Positions 28,301-43,300 of a DNA stretch of 64,000 nucleotides are shown here, one piece after another. The stretch covers positions 13,432,844 through 13,496,843 of the forward strand of contig NC_087067.1 in assembly GCF_963678635.1 (NCBI RefSeq), written 5' to 3'. Source of the stretch: Symsagittifera roscoffensis. Its lineage: Eukaryota > Xenacoelomorpha > Acoela > Convolutidae. How positions within the stretch are numbered: position 1 is the stretch's first letter; every line of letters starts with the position of its first letter. The notes under the pieces are model-generated. The model was not told the DNA's origin. It ran no database searches and was given only the letters and a program-made list of their open reading frames with translations. The translations under genes were made by a program, and so were the position numbers.

Positions 28301-31300
28301 GTCTAAAAATTTATATCAAAAGCATTGACAAAAAGTCATAAGCTTTACGCTGCAGTCGGAAACTTGATGATGTATTCCATTTTAATCTCTCGGGTTAACA
28401 ATTTAGTCAAAAGTGTCAAAATATGTGCGGTGGTATCCCCCATACGCAAAAAACCGAATGGGCAAAAATAAAAAAAAATCAGGTTTCAGTATTCCAAAAT
28501 TTGGAGACAAAGCCTGAAAATCTCAAAGAAAATAAAATGTTCCAGGACTTAATATTATTATAAGCCGAATATAAAAACCGCAGAAGTATGCAACATTTTC
28601 ACATGTCACTAACACCGGCGAATTGGAACAACTTTTATATTTCAAAGGTTTCGTTATAAAAGAAGCCACACTTTGCATCCTTTAATTCTTTTGAATTCAA
28701 CGGCAATTGATTCATTTTAATGATTGAATTTCGGCTGTTTTTGTTTTCGTTCCTTAACCATGAGTCCTTGGCCCATTAGGTCCTTCGCCCGTGAGAATAG
28801 CCGCCGATATTTATATCAAGTCTCCTCGCAAAGATCTTGATTCTAAGCAATCATTTGCAAAATATTTGATTTTTGACGCAATCAAGTAGTTTTCCTTCAA
28901 ATACATGGAAGTCAAAACTATCAAACAAAAGTCCCAGGCAAAAGATCTATCTAAAATAAAGTATATACTAATGAAAACAGTTTTTTTTATCAAATTTTAA
29001 CGAGCAAATTGTCTTGTTCTTCTAATAATTTTTCCTGAAATTCTTTTTCCAAGGCCAAGTTACAAGGAAATTTTGCGAAGGAATCAAAATTTTTGCGAAG
29101 TCACTCACGGTGATTGTTTTTACACAATTTTTTTTTTACAATTTTGATCAACTTTTAGCCCACGGGACCTAGAAGATATCTTACGTCTTCATTGTAGAAT
29201 GTCTCGTTGAACATCTTCAAGTCATGGAAGTCTTCGTTCGATCTGGACTTTAGAGCTTCCAAAATAGCGGCCAGCTTACAGTAGCTGGTCTCGTTGACAT
29301 AGGATGCGCAGTTGCTCTTGAAAACTCCAAAGAAGATGTGCTCCATAGCCATCTTAGGAAGATTTCCTGCAAGGTCATTCGCTGCCTTTGTCATGACTAA
29401 AATAAAAATTTGTCTCAAGGTCATATATTAAAATCTTTGTTCCGAATTTCAGAGAAAGTAACGCATTATTATAGGTGGGTAAAATAAGTATATCATTTTT
29501 TCAAAACTATTCACTACTTCAGACAATCTCGAAGTCGGAACTCCTCAGACAGTCAGAGCTTCTTCTTGAATCGCGTTATTATTTTTTGTTATGCTTTTAT
29601 AAATAAGCTCGTTTGTTGGGTATTCCATTTGTGACGCAATAGACTGAACAATAAAAATCAGGGTTCCATAATACTTAAACTAACTGTTTTCGATGTCTGG
29701 ACACCAGCTTTCCAAAGTGGCACCGTCCATTTCGCCTTCCAGTTTGTTGCTGAGCTGTCTCAAACTGTCCGAAACTTCCAAAGTATCCAGACAACTTCTG
29801 AAGGCGGTGTCCAAATTTGCTGTGGTTGGAACAGTCACGCCTTCCATCCCTTCTAGCATTTGTACCACCAAATTCGGGCAGCGGCCGTAGTCCAGGGCTT
29901 TTTCACATAAATCTTCACTGCCAACCTAAATTACAAGTTATTTTTCTAACCGTGCTTAGCTTACGATCTGTCCGATTTTGTTTTGACTTATACTTGAACC
30001 AGACATTTCTTGTCAGATCGCGGCAATGTAGGAAAGTATAGATAGATATCATAACACTCACAGTTTTGAATTTCTTTCTTTAAAAAAGCGAACCCAAGTT
30101 CAAATTTCACGTGATAATAATTTGTCGTGACATAGCTAATTGAGATATTTAAGGATATATTGCAATACATTTCGAGGAAAAACATAAAAGCCTGACTAAA
30201 TTGTCATAATTACATAAAATTAATTGTAGCAGATTATATAGTGCTTAATGGTCAGTATTGTTCTCGTTATACTCTTGGATGAGTTACGTCATGCATCTAT
30301 AAGACTATTATTAATTATCCCTCAGACCCTAGCTTAGGGTTCATACCTCAAACCTTCCGAATCTTCGGTGTGTGGTGTGAGTCTGATTCTGAATTTGAAC
30401 TTCTAGAAGTGGAGCCATGCTTGCTTAATTGCATACGAAGTACATGAAATCTTGTTAACCCAAACCCCCCCCCCCCCCCCCCCGACCCCTTCGCATAAGG
30501 GGGAAAATTCGTTAAACTGCGAAAAAAATTAGTATATGTTTAATTGTTCAACTCTTTCATAATAGGGTGGGGGGGGGTGTGGAGGTTTGTTTCAAGGTAC
30601 CATAGAGCCATAGGGGATGGTTAACAAGATCCAATACATTGAGTAAAAAGTCATCACCCTGCTAATATAACACCAAACTTACCAAATTTTGGAGGTCTGC
30701 TACGGCCTGAGCTGCCGCGGCGCACTTCGCTGTATCATCCGAGAGATTTCGGAATTTCATGGCGCCACACTTGTCGTTTAAATTCCTCAGCACTGTCGCA
30801 TCCGGCGCTTTCGTAGCAGCAGCTTCTCGTCTCGTTCGTTGAGCATCCGCGCTACCAGCATTCAAGATGTGGCACGCTTCTTCACACTGAAATAAATCAA
30901 ATTTATCTTGAAACAAGAAGATCGCTTTTGAGTTACAAGTTGCTCTGCACAGTAGCGAAGGTTCTGACACCAATCATTACTCGAGAAACAATTAAAAAAC
31001 ATTAAAAAGCAAGAAAAATTCAAAGTTTTCGCTAGGAATTTGTGGATAAGTTTTGCCATTATTTCAATTGTCAGGGGCTACAATATGTTCAGTTGTCAAT
31101 CATCATCTTAGTGTCAATCATTCGAGTTGCTATTATTAGTTCCCAGACCTTAATCAAGTGTGAGACTGGTACCTGCCTGTCAATCAACTAAAGCTGTCTA
31201 GCTGTTAAGTGTTGACCTCTAAGTTCACTCTCTTATTTATGCGAACTAGAATTCAGTCAATTAACTATTTAACAGCCATCTTTTTACAAACCCTTGTTAT

Positions 31301-34300
31301 GGCGCAGCCAGCGGATGGTGGGGGGAAAAACCCCCTTGGAATTGTGGCTTTCTGGCCTCCAAATCAGGCGGAACCACAACTGTTATGGGAACACTGGAAA
31401 CAACGATTCCATTGGGCGATGGTGGCGAAACATGGAATAGTCTCGTCAGAATACTACTTTGCATCGACATTAACTGAAGCACAGATTACAGACCTGGGGG
31501 ACATTGGGGGAAAACCACGGGCAGAAGGTGAACGTACACTAATATCAAATCTGTATTTATGCCTGGGACATGAGGGACAGAGAGCATTGCATAACCAGCA
31601 TCCACATTTAGATATGGAAACAATACGATACCCACGTTTTTTGGATATCTGTGTAGCTCTCTTTCAGAAAGAGCGGAACGAGACGTACGAGATGTACCAA
31701 ATGTTGTCGAGGAAACAAAAGGAGGGTGAGAGTCTAGAATCGTTCTATGCAGAACTTAGCGGAATGGCGGCAAGATGCAACTTGGGCACCCAGGAGCGGA
31801 AAATGGTGAGAGACATTTTTATTTTCAACATGAGGAACAGGGACGCGCAGAACGAGCTGTGTAGGGAAACCAAAACCCCGGAAGAAGCATTGCGAATCGC
31901 AATGTCATACGAAAGAGGAGACAAATACGCAAGGAGCTACAAGGGGGCCGTATCCGGTTCCACGGGAATGGCGCATCCATCGCCAGGGGGTTCTCTACAG
32001 ATTAAAACGGAACCAGTCAGCAATATTCGCGGATCCAGGGGACGAGGAATGCCAAGGGGACGGGGTCAGTATCCAAATCGTGGAGGAGGTCGAACACAAG
32101 ATCGAGTGCAAGAGCGCAGATGTTACAACTGCGATCAACCGAATTTCACCCCAGAACACCGACAACGATGCCCAGCAAGAGCCGTCACATGCAACTTCTG
32201 CAAGAAGATTGGGCACTTTGAGAGGACTTGCCGAGGAAAACGACAATCCAGGGGGGGACAACCGGTTGGATTGATCCAAGGGGATGAGTTTCTCGACGAG
32301 GAAGATACACCCTCGGATGACGTGGAGCCCCAAGCTGCGGCAAGTTCAGTTGGTTTCGTCAAACGAGAACATCACAGCTGGTCGTCAGAAAGTTCGGACG
32401 ATTACATGGTTATGGCAATTCGACGGAAGAAGGAAACGATGTTGAAAGTTGCCGGGCCTAAACTCAAAGTATTCATTAATGGGCACCCGATGAACATTTG
32501 GATCGACAGTGGATCGCCGATATCCATTCTAACACTAGAAGATTTGAGAAGAACAGTGGGAAGAGCGGGAATCAACTTGAAGCAGGATAACACTGACGAT
32601 GACGAATTTCGAGATTACAGTAACAATCGGATCAAGATGTTGGGCAGAATGGAACTCGAGTTAGCATCAAACGGCTGGAAGACGACAGCAGAAGTCCGAG
32701 TCATTGGGGGGACCAGACCGTCCATCGTGGGACGTGATTTGATGGGTAAACTTGGACTACAGTTGATGCAAGCAGATCCAAGGGGGGAGGTCATGAACAT
32801 CCAGGGGGCGGAGGACATTTCATGCAAGGAGGGACACGATGAACCAGAGGAGGAGCAGATGGATCAATGGCAGTCATACTTCAGTAAGCTATTCCCAAAA
32901 CTTTTTACTAGAGTTGGAAAAATTAGGAACTACAAAGTTCAAGCGGAATTTTTCAAAAATCTTGTACCAGTGCAGCAGAAGGGACGGAGAGTGCCGGTAA
33001 CGCTCCAAGAAAAAGTGGACAAAGAAATTGATAAGCTATTAACTCAGGGACACATAGAAAAATTGAAAGAGTGTTCGGATCGATATTTTGTTTCTCCGAT
33101 CGTCATCACCGTGAAAAAAGACGGGTCCGTAAAATTAGCATTGGAATCACGAGAACTTAACAAACAAGTGCATAAAAACAAATATCAGATGCCAAATATA
33201 GAAGAACTTGTAGATACAATAGGACAACTTATATCCGAGAAAAAACAAGGGGAGGTGTACTTTACTACGATGGACCTAACGTACGCGTATGGGCAACTAC
33301 CGCTTAGTGAAGAGACAAGCGTGCACTGTAATTTTTCTTTGGTGGGCGGACGGTCGACAGGAACTTACCGTTTCCGAACAGGGTTTTACGGGCTAACGTC
33401 AATGCCGGCAGAGTTCCAGCGAGTAATGGACTCAATCTTGAACGAATTCCCACAAGCGAACGCGTTCATTGATGACATTTTGGTTACAACCAAGGGAACG
33501 GAAGTAGAACATATCTCCTTGGTTGAAAAGATCCTCCGGAAACTAAACCACGAAAATATATCCTTGAAGTTACCTAAATGCGAGTTTGCGAAACGCGAAT
33601 GCGAGTGGCTTGGCCATCGTATAACCGAAACGGGGGTCACGCCTCTTAAACGAAAAACATCGCCGATAGACGCACTAAAAGCTCCTAAAACAGTAACGCA
33701 ACTAAAGTCATTTATGGGCTCAATCCACAGCTTGCATAAATATTTACCGGCAATAGCGGAGATGTCAGCTCCATTAAGGCCACTCCTCAGCAAGAAAAAC
33801 GAGTATAACTGGACCGCGGAATGTGAAAATGCTTTCCAAAATATTAAAGTGGGGGTAGCGAACATCGTTGAATTAAAACACTTTGATATTCATAAGGACA
33901 TTATAGTTGTTTGCGATGCAAGTCACAACGGCCTTGGAGCGGTGTTAGAGCAATTGGGTACAGAAGGGTGGCGCCCTATATCTTTTGCATCACGATTCTT
34001 AAACGCAGCCGAGAAAAAATATTCCACCAACGAGCTGGAAATGCTGGCGGTGGTATGGGGGGCCGAGTATTTCAGAAATTACATCCTAGGAAGATCATTT
34101 ACAGTCATTACCGATCATAAGGCTTTAATTTCATTACTTAACGGAAATAACAAGAAAAACAAAACACTTTTTTCAAGACTAACACGTTGGCTGGACAGAC
34201 TGATTCCTTTTGACTTTGTAATAGAACACAAACCGGGCGCCAAGATAGGATTGGCAGATTATTTGTCAAGGCATCCTAGCGAACCCCCTAAACCGATAAG

Positions 34301-37300
34301 TCAATATGATAATTTGTTCACCGTGGCAAAAATCGCTTCGATCAGAAAATCCCTTGGTTTTTCAAAGGAATTAAAACCCCTTGGTAAACGAAATTATCAA
34401 AATACTGAAGAAACTGGTTCTAAACAGTCTAAACGATTTTCATCCAATCACAAGCGAGAACGAATAACATGCATACAACCAGCGACGGTTGAGGGCGGAA
34501 AGTCATGCGTGAAGACAGCGACCAATAGGAAACGATCAATTTGCATATTGCGTAAATCAAAGAAATCCAAGGGACATTCAGTGTGCTCTATATATTGTTC
34601 CCTTGGAAGACGGTTAAATTTGCCTAAATCAAAACACTCAAACAAAATGGATAGCGACTCTAATTGTTCTTTCCCAGTATTTGAAATTGAAAATGTTGAA
34701 AATGTTACAATCGATTCCCAAACTAACAATCCGAATATACTACAACCTCAGATCAACTCTCCACTTAGACTAGACGAAAACTTATTGAGTAGCGATGAAA
34801 TAACTATCATTAACCCTGAAATTATTGCAATTACTAAAAACACGCGGGATTCAAAAGTTAATACAGTACTTTCCATACCTTCGAAATTTCCAGGCGAGCT
34901 TTTTCCTACTGTTAATCCGAATCAGCAAATTATGTCCATCATTCCCCGTGATTGCAAGGTTATTAAGAAGTCTCAATCGTTACCAGAACTTTTTAACTTA
35001 GAATTTGTTGCCTCGAACATACCAGCGGATGTAAACTTGTTACGAGTGAAAGAAGCATTGGAGAAGAAGACTAACTTGAAGGAAGAACTCCTGAAGATTG
35101 GGAAACACTGGGCTCAATATGCTAACGATCTGTCGTTACGGGACGATTGTGTGTGGTTGGACGGACGATTGGTCATCCCTTTACCCTTACAAGTCCCAGT
35201 TGAATCACGGATACACTATTACCATCATGGTAAAAGAAACATGTTCGAAGCAGCTCGGGACGTCTGGTACCCTTATATGTACCGAAGTTTGGCAGCAAAG
35301 GCCACGTACTGTCAGCAATGCACGGAAGCGGGTAAGAACCTGAAACCGTTATTACCCAAGGGAGACATGGGAAAGGTCCCAGAACCAAGGGAACCCAATG
35401 AATGTTTACAGTTGGATTTCTGGGGGCCGATAAATTATTTGAATGAAACTAAGAAATATGTTTTGGTTGCTACGGACCGATTCTCAAGGTGGCCGTCAGC
35501 AATGGTTACTACTACTAATACGTCAGATAAGGTCTTAAAGTTCCTTGTTAAGTACATATCGCATCATGGAAGGCATCTAATAAATTTAAAAGCTTCTGTA
35601 ACGAGGAAGGCATCGAGCTAATGTACTCCCCAGTAAATGACCATCGAGGCACGGGGTCCGTTGAACGGACGATAGGAAGTTTGAAAAATTTTGTCTTAAC
35701 ATATGCGACAGAAAAAGAACATAAATCTCTAGAATCTATGGTCGATAAAGCACTAGGCGCTCTACGATTCTCCAAAAATGCAACTACTAAATTAACGCCT
35801 TTTGAAGCTCACCACGGCAGGGAGGCCAATACTGTTTTACGAAATCTAACGAAAAAACCAAGTTTGAAGAATTTGAATTGGAACAACGTCCTAAAACAAA
35901 AATGTTTGTGTTTAGACGAAAATGATCCTGAGTTGAGCAAAGTTGCATTCCCTCAGCATTCAAATTGGGAGGAGAGGTCGGATCTAACATACGCTCCAGC
36001 CTTGCGAAGGGCCCCTATCACGCTGGATAGTGACCAACAAATGGACGCATGTCCAAGGGGGGAATCGGAAGTTGCCCCACACACCCAAGGGAGTGGAGAC
36101 ACTGGACCTAACATCCAGGGGAGTGGAAAAGGACGAAATCTATACCAGCGTACTACCAGCAAGACCCTAAATCGGTATAAATTACTAAAGTCAAACGTAA
36201 TCTCTGAATCCGAACATACTTTTAAACTTAAAAACGGATCCGTTCTTAGGAAAAGTGCAGTGGCATCAAAACCGAAACATGACCTTCCCAAGAAACGGAA
36301 GCCGGCCACGCTCAAGGATATGCTAGCGAGCGCAAAAAGAGGGGCAGTAGTGAGCCCGAAATCAAAACGAGCTAAGACCACGCAGACAGTCCAATTAGCC
36401 ACCTTCGAGTCCGACAGTTCGGATACGGAAGACAATCTGCCATTAAACATTCCGGTACGACTACCGGTAGAATTGCTAGCTAGGCGCGAGGCAATTGCAG
36501 CGGGACAAGGCCCAAGCGGCAGTACGACAGGAGTGGGAGGAGGAACGGGAGCTAAAGCTAGATCCAGAGTGACAAGAGCTAAGCAAGGAAAAGGGGGCCA
36601 AAGTAAACAATTGAAGGAAAGCCAGGAACGTCCAGCGTTAGCGGCGCGGGAGTGTCTTGTAAATAGCAGTCAGGAGGAGGAAGTTGAATCAGGAAGCCAA
36701 AGTGAAAGCTCGGGAACCAGGAGGAGTACTAGAAGGAGAAAGCCAGTAGACAAAATGGGAGGAGTTATGATCGAAACCATCCAGGGGGCGGAACAACCAG
36801 GAACACATCCAGGGGGAGAAGGGAAATGAATCAGGCAGGGAGACTAAGTTCATCTTGTCAGGCAGGGAGACTAAGTTCATCTTGTCAAATCTGAAACTGA
36901 CAGCTTACAAAAAGTATAAAATTTTTATGATAAACATATTGTAAACTTCAAAATAATTTTCTTGACTCAGAAGACCTTTTTCTTGCAGATTGGTTAAACA
37001 GTGATTTTCAATGAATCCTACTAAAATTGCAACAACTCAAAATTATCGAATTTTGCTTGTCACTCGGAACTATAAATATCAAAGTCCATTTTTTGAAAAT
37101 AAGAGTGAACAAATTTAAGGACTTTTTCTAAAAAAACTACCCATATAAAAATAAGATCAGTGTGCGTTCATTTACACTTCAGGATAAAAGGTAGCTATCA
37201 TTGTTTCAAACAGCTTGTTAATGAATTGAAAAAGCACTAAAAGAAAAATGTCGAGATACTTTTAATAAACCGATGTGTCAGTAATTGTTCGCAGATCAGT

Positions 37301-40300
37301 GAATAGATTCACATACTCTCTAATTTTGTTGTCTTCTCAAAGATTTAAAGAATTGATTTTTTGTTCAGTTATTTTAATAAAAATAAAATTAACCGGGTCA
37401 TGAAAATGATCACTTCATTTCATTTTTGTTCCATTTTTGTCTTTGTAGTAAAAAATACGCTTTCAATAAAATATTTTCAAAACCCGAGACTAATTGTCGG
37501 ATCTACTTAACAATCTCCCCCCCCCCAGTTTCAAGAAAAGGGGGAGATTATTTAGTAGATACAATAGGGGGAGGGGGGAGAGATTGTTAAGCAGATCCTA
37601 ATTGTCATACGACAAAATAATCGAATGATGCAATAATGAGTTTTGGTTAGCCAATCTGCTCCGACCGTTTTCGTTTTACTGATGCAGTAACTTACTAACC
37701 TTGCAATACAAGTACATTTTAATTTTACGATTCGAAAAATTGAGATGTCCAGGGCATCAAGGTAATGCTACGTCAAAATGAAAAAAAAGTCGAAATTTCA
37801 ACATTACGAGGCCAAACTGTGCACTGGATAGGAGCACAATTTTGTGTCTGTATGTTCCTGGGTTCCAGAGCCAAGTCTTTAAACATGTTAAAATTTTGTC
37901 GGAACAATCAAAAACAATTAAAGAACAAAAGAAGAACAAAGGGAGCGTCCTTGTTGCGAAATCCGCTTACAATGCACAAAATGCACAGTTTGGCCTCGTA
38001 ATGAAAATTGAGATTTTTGTGAATGCTGAATCAAAATTTCCCATTTGACAAAAAAAATGCTTCATAATTCCATAAAGCTTTTCTTTGAGCATATGCTAGT
38101 GATACAATATTTTTCTCATGTAAAAGTGTGTGAAGGACAATTTTTAACAAAAAATTGAGATTGTTTCCTAACGAAATTTTCAAAATGCCTCAAAAATTTT
38201 TCTGTCGATTTGAGGCGCAAAAACTATTCGATCTTTGAACAAGCATAAATTTTTGTATGCATAAGTTGGTTTTTTATGTGCTTATGTAGATCTGTGTACT
38301 CGAACCTAGAGGTTCAAGTATTTTTGAAGAACCCAAGTTATGTTCGAGCGCTTTTCAAAGACATTTTTGAATAGCGCTCGAACATAATTTGTATTTTGCA
38401 TGCTTATAGATGTCCTGGGCAGTGATTTACTACTGAAACACAATAAATAGAAAAATCGTTTTCATCAAGAATTTCAGCAACAAATTGTATCTACAAGAAA
38501 GAGGCCCAACAAATTAGCTATTCAGCTCTTTTCGGGGACCGTAACTTTATCGTAAAATTTAAAAAATTATACAACTTTGAAATTTTTGTAAAGTTGTTCA
38601 ATTACATGTTAACCAATCAAATTTTTTTATACTAATGCCACAGCACTCCAACTATCGATCTCATTACCTTACATCAGACAATTGGTTCTAAATGGGCACA
38701 GAAATAAAAATCGTAAAACTCTATGTTTTGCTTCTAATTTATATAAAAGTTTGCAAAGAAAACACTTTTATATATTAGTATTATAGTATAATCATACTAT
38801 TATACTATTGTTATCTAAAAACTATTTTATACAACCCCGCTCTTTACGGAAAATTGTTATTGCGCCCCTCCTTTACTGTCTTGTTATTGCCATGTTTTTT
38901 TTAATTGAGACTGGTTGTAAAGCATTTAATGAGCGAGTGTTTATACGCTTCATTTATTCAATAAACCGGGTCTTTTCTAGAAGTTTTTTCTATATGGAAC
39001 TTTGTTTTCTGGCATGTTTTCTTTTTGTTTCTTTTCCACTCAAAATCAGTCGACGAAAATAATCTTTGGAAATTACTGAGTCATATATCATACTAAAGCT
39101 CTTTCAGTCGAGATTTGAACGACAATTAAAAATATTTAAAAAATGTTGCGCTGAGAGAGACTTATTTGAAAATTTTACCTTTTAGTCTTATTTCGAGCAA
39201 AAAAGGTGAGCGAGCATGTTTAAAATAGCTTGATTATGCTTAACATAAGCCGTAAAAACTTAGTTTCACTCAAGTAAAGATAGATAGTTTATGGATTTTG
39301 TTTGCGCCATTTTGAGAATCAAAAAATTTTGAATTTTTTTCTTTTTTTTGAGATTTTCTTGTTTTTTTTATTCATTTTTCTTGAAAAACTGTTTTCCAAT
39401 TTGCCTTCTTTTATAACTGTCGAAAATGCCTAAGTTCTGGGGAAAAAACCTTTTTTGTATTTTTAAGACTATGGTCAGAACATTCTGTGCTACTTGAACA
39501 GTAACCGGATATCCCTGCTGTATATTATGAAGTTGTATGAGCACTGTCTTCTGTTAACCCGGGTTGAAAACCCCGCAATAAGCAAACCTGTCTTGAGAAT
39601 TTGCTTGTTATCGGAGTTTGCTCAGAAATTATTTTATTGAAACAGGGATTCACAAAAAATAGTTGAAACAAACTAAGTTTGAAATAAATCTTAAATGGAA
39701 ACTTAAATCAATACGAAGCTAAACTATGCACTGGATAGGCGCTCAGTTTGGTGTTTGTATGTCTCAAGAATCTAGTGAAAAGTCTTTAATCTTGTGAAAG
39801 TTTTTTCGGAACGATCAAAGAAAATGAAAGAACAAAAGAACAAGAAAGGAAGCGTCCTTTGTGCGGAATCCGCTTACATTTCCCAAAAAACTCAGTTTGG
39901 CCTTCTAATGATTTGTCAAGAAAGTTTAGTTTTGAAAAAGTTTTTTTTCTAGAGAAATTATTTTAATTGACTTGATTTTTTTCTAGCTTGTTGGAAACTG
40001 ATAGGAAAACTCACAGGCAATGCAAACAAGAGCTTCGTGGTTGCGTTGAAAGGACAGTCTTCGCCGTTCATCATTGCGCCGAGTGGGTTTGCCTCGCAAT
40101 CAGCTGCACCAGTGTAGTTGGTATCAATCACATCCTCTATGAACCCTCTCACTCTAAACTCACACCCAGCCGAACTCAAGTTAACACCCATATGGAAGAT
40201 CAAATTATTGACTAAAGTTAGCCCCCCACGCCCCCAACCCACATATGGTAGATCAAATTATCTGTACTCGCTCGATCAGATTTTTGACTAAAGTGACCCC

Positions 40301-43300
40301 CTACATAGTAGATTAAGTTATTTGTACTCGCTTAACAAGGCGCCCAGCTGAAAACCCAATAATTAGCAACCCCCACACTCATCCCCCAAATAGATCAAAT
40401 TTTGCTATGTCAATGGTAATTTACTACGTAAAAGTTACTTTACTTTTTAGTTTGCTATATAAAACTTTTTTCGTCTATTTCTGTAAAAAATGGACAGCTG
40501 AACTTAGTCGCATTTTTAAATGGCTGTACAAACGACATAAGACAGCTGTCCTTTTTTGGACGCTTACGCACAAAATTCCAGAAAGATCTAAATTTGGGCA
40601 AAAAGAGAAGAACTCACATTTCGTTGCAAGGGTAGAACAGGTCATAAAGATCATCGCTTGGAACTAAAATAACAGAAGCGAACTTTCAATTTGTATGTTT
40701 AAGAGAAGGAAACTGAGGAAAATTGAGAAAAAAATTCAGATTTTTGGGCAAATAAATATTTAATTTCTTGAAAAAAAAAACAGATTACTGCAAGAATCTT
40801 AAAGAAAATTAACGTTAGAATTGTCTTTTTTGTGTTAGAATGGGAATAGGCTTACTTGTCCTTCGATGGAGAAATAAAGTTATATAAGCAAATCATATGT
40901 AGTCTAAAAATCTACCGAGAAAATTATGGCGATTCTACGAATTTTGAGAAATAACAAGGATAGCCGGTTGCTGTGCAAAGAGCACAGAATGTTCCAAACC
41001 TATTCTTAAAAATATACATAAACAGTTTTTTCCATGCTTTTTTCTCAAATAAGTGTTGTTTTTTTTGTGCGTGGTGTGATGAAAGGAAATATAGAAAAAT
41101 TAAAATTTAGGCTTATTCGACAGTCAGAATAACATAGGCAAATCTAACAACGGTTTTTGTTGGAAAATGACAAGAAAAAGAAAACAAACAGAAATTCAAT
41201 AAATTTTCCCAATTTTTTTTCTATTTTTTTGCTGAAACTATTTTGAAATTTTGAAGTTTTTTATTCCTAAAATGCCGCTGAAAAACCAATTTTACTGGAA
41301 AAACTTAAGTTTCATGGCTTATCTTTCTATAACTAAGCCTGCTCACTTGCTCTATTTGCTCGAAATTTGACTAAAACTCAAAAGTTTCATACCGGTTTTT
41401 TACAACACTGGGGCTTTTTGAAAAAATTTGATGTCGTTTGAATCAGTACTAAAAAAGCTTTAATACGATATATCAGAAATCACTCCACCTTTAGGATTAT
41501 TGTGGTAAATGCTTTTGGTTGAAAAACAAAACAAACATACTCTTTCAACATCTTCGCTCGAAAGTAGACCAAAAATCTTCAATAAGGTTTTCTCAACACT
41601 GAGAAAATTGACTCATATTTTTTAATGTCGTTTGTATCACGCCTGAAAAGGCTTTAATATTACTCGTTTCATTCCAATAATTATTTGTGGTACCTGATTT
41701 TGCGTGGAAACTAAAAAAATACTATAACACACAGGAATGCAAAGTTCCTCTCTATTTTCAATGGACGGAACAACACATTTTTTGATTGGGTGAAAAATTC
41801 AAGTCTTTTGGGCCTTGTGCTTTGAGATCAGCGCCATTTCAGATACTTACGGTCTGGTTCGAAGCACTTTCCGTGTTTAGAGATCAATCCGCAGGGACAT
41901 TGACCTTCTGAATCCGCAAACATGATGGCATTTGAGTCGAAAGTGCAAGAATCAGACACTCCACGAACTGGAACATTTTCAAACTTAGTTACTCTTATTG
42001 AGACAAAAAAATATGATTCGGCTAATTGAGAATTGGGCTTTACTTACCAATAGTGAATGGATCCCGAATTTGCTTCACTTCATCGTCACACGTCGGCAAC
42101 CGGTCTGAAATTAGAATTTTTAGAACACTAAAATTAGAAAATAAAATGGCAAAAACCAAAAGAAATCGAGCCATTTTCAAACAAACATTTTTTAAGTCAA
42201 ATTTTTCTCAATACTCTACAGGGCTGGATATAAGATTTATGGAAGGAATGGCAGTATTCCAAACAAAAATTCTGAAAATTTTTCGAACAGCCAAAAACGA
42301 CTTTTTGAAACTTAATTTTGGCCCTATGGAATTTTTATTGAAAATTTTGACTGAAAATGATTTTTCGGCGCTTATTAACCCCTCAAAGTTTCAGAAAAAC
42401 CGAAAGCATTTATTGAAAGAAAAACATCACAACTCGTTGCCAAGAAAAATTGTCAAAAAAAAAAATGCAAAAACCTCTTTTTGTTCTCTTTACAACCATT
42501 TGTTTCTTGAAAAATGAGTCTTAGTTCTAAATACTTTTTCAGATTTGTTTCAGTTTATTATAAATTTTCTTTATTTTCGGCCTAGTTTGAGTTCGTCCCG
42601 ATAGTTGGCTCACCTGGGTTGAGTGAATGAGAGATCAGAGGGCATGTCTGCAGCTGATGCAATGCACCTGGACAGTGCTGCTTCTTAGCACTATCACTGA
42701 ACACCATCTTTAGCCGATCTGCTCCTGAAGCAGACAACCAATTCAAAGTTTGATCTCATCATAAGTGAAAATATTAATTTGAACAAGCATAGGACAAAGC
42801 ATATTTGTAAATGGGTGAGAAAGGTTTTTTTTTAATTTTCAAGACAAATAGACCGTGTGCACAAAAGTTTTAAATGTGAAAAATAGCAGGGAACCAAAAA
42901 TGTATTTTTATTCCGCCCGAATTCGGAAATCTCAAAAGTTAGAGTCACAGAACAAAAATCAAGAATGTAATTGACCGAAATCAAAAAGTCACCACAATCT
43001 AGCTTAAGCAACGCATTCGAGTCAGCAGTTAAGTGCTTATTTGCCCAAGTTTGGGAGGAATTAGTAAAAAGTCCCGGGATCTCTGTAACTAATCCCATCC
43101 CCCTTTTATAAAGGGGGGGGGGGGGGGTTCGTTACTAGTTAATAAATTTACATACACTTAAGCCTTGAATTATTTCTTTATAGGGGTGGCAGTTCGTTAC
43201 TAGGTACCCTAGGGGGGGGGGGGGGGTAGTAAAGGAGATGCTAGACCCATAACGGTCGCCGTGTTGAGCTGCACAGCTCGTATGTTGGTCCTTTCCCTCG

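Larger units (their letters stand above)
36885..40014. other. Intron 13, 5' part
   Basis: Contains the short MITE at 37500 and two MITE C copies. No coding sequence recognised. Confidence 0.6.

Noticed and set aside
42026-42517. 163-residue plus-strand frame
   Set aside because: Its first part is the complement of exon 10 and its flanks, the rest is Lys/Phe-rich AT sequence. A shadow frame.
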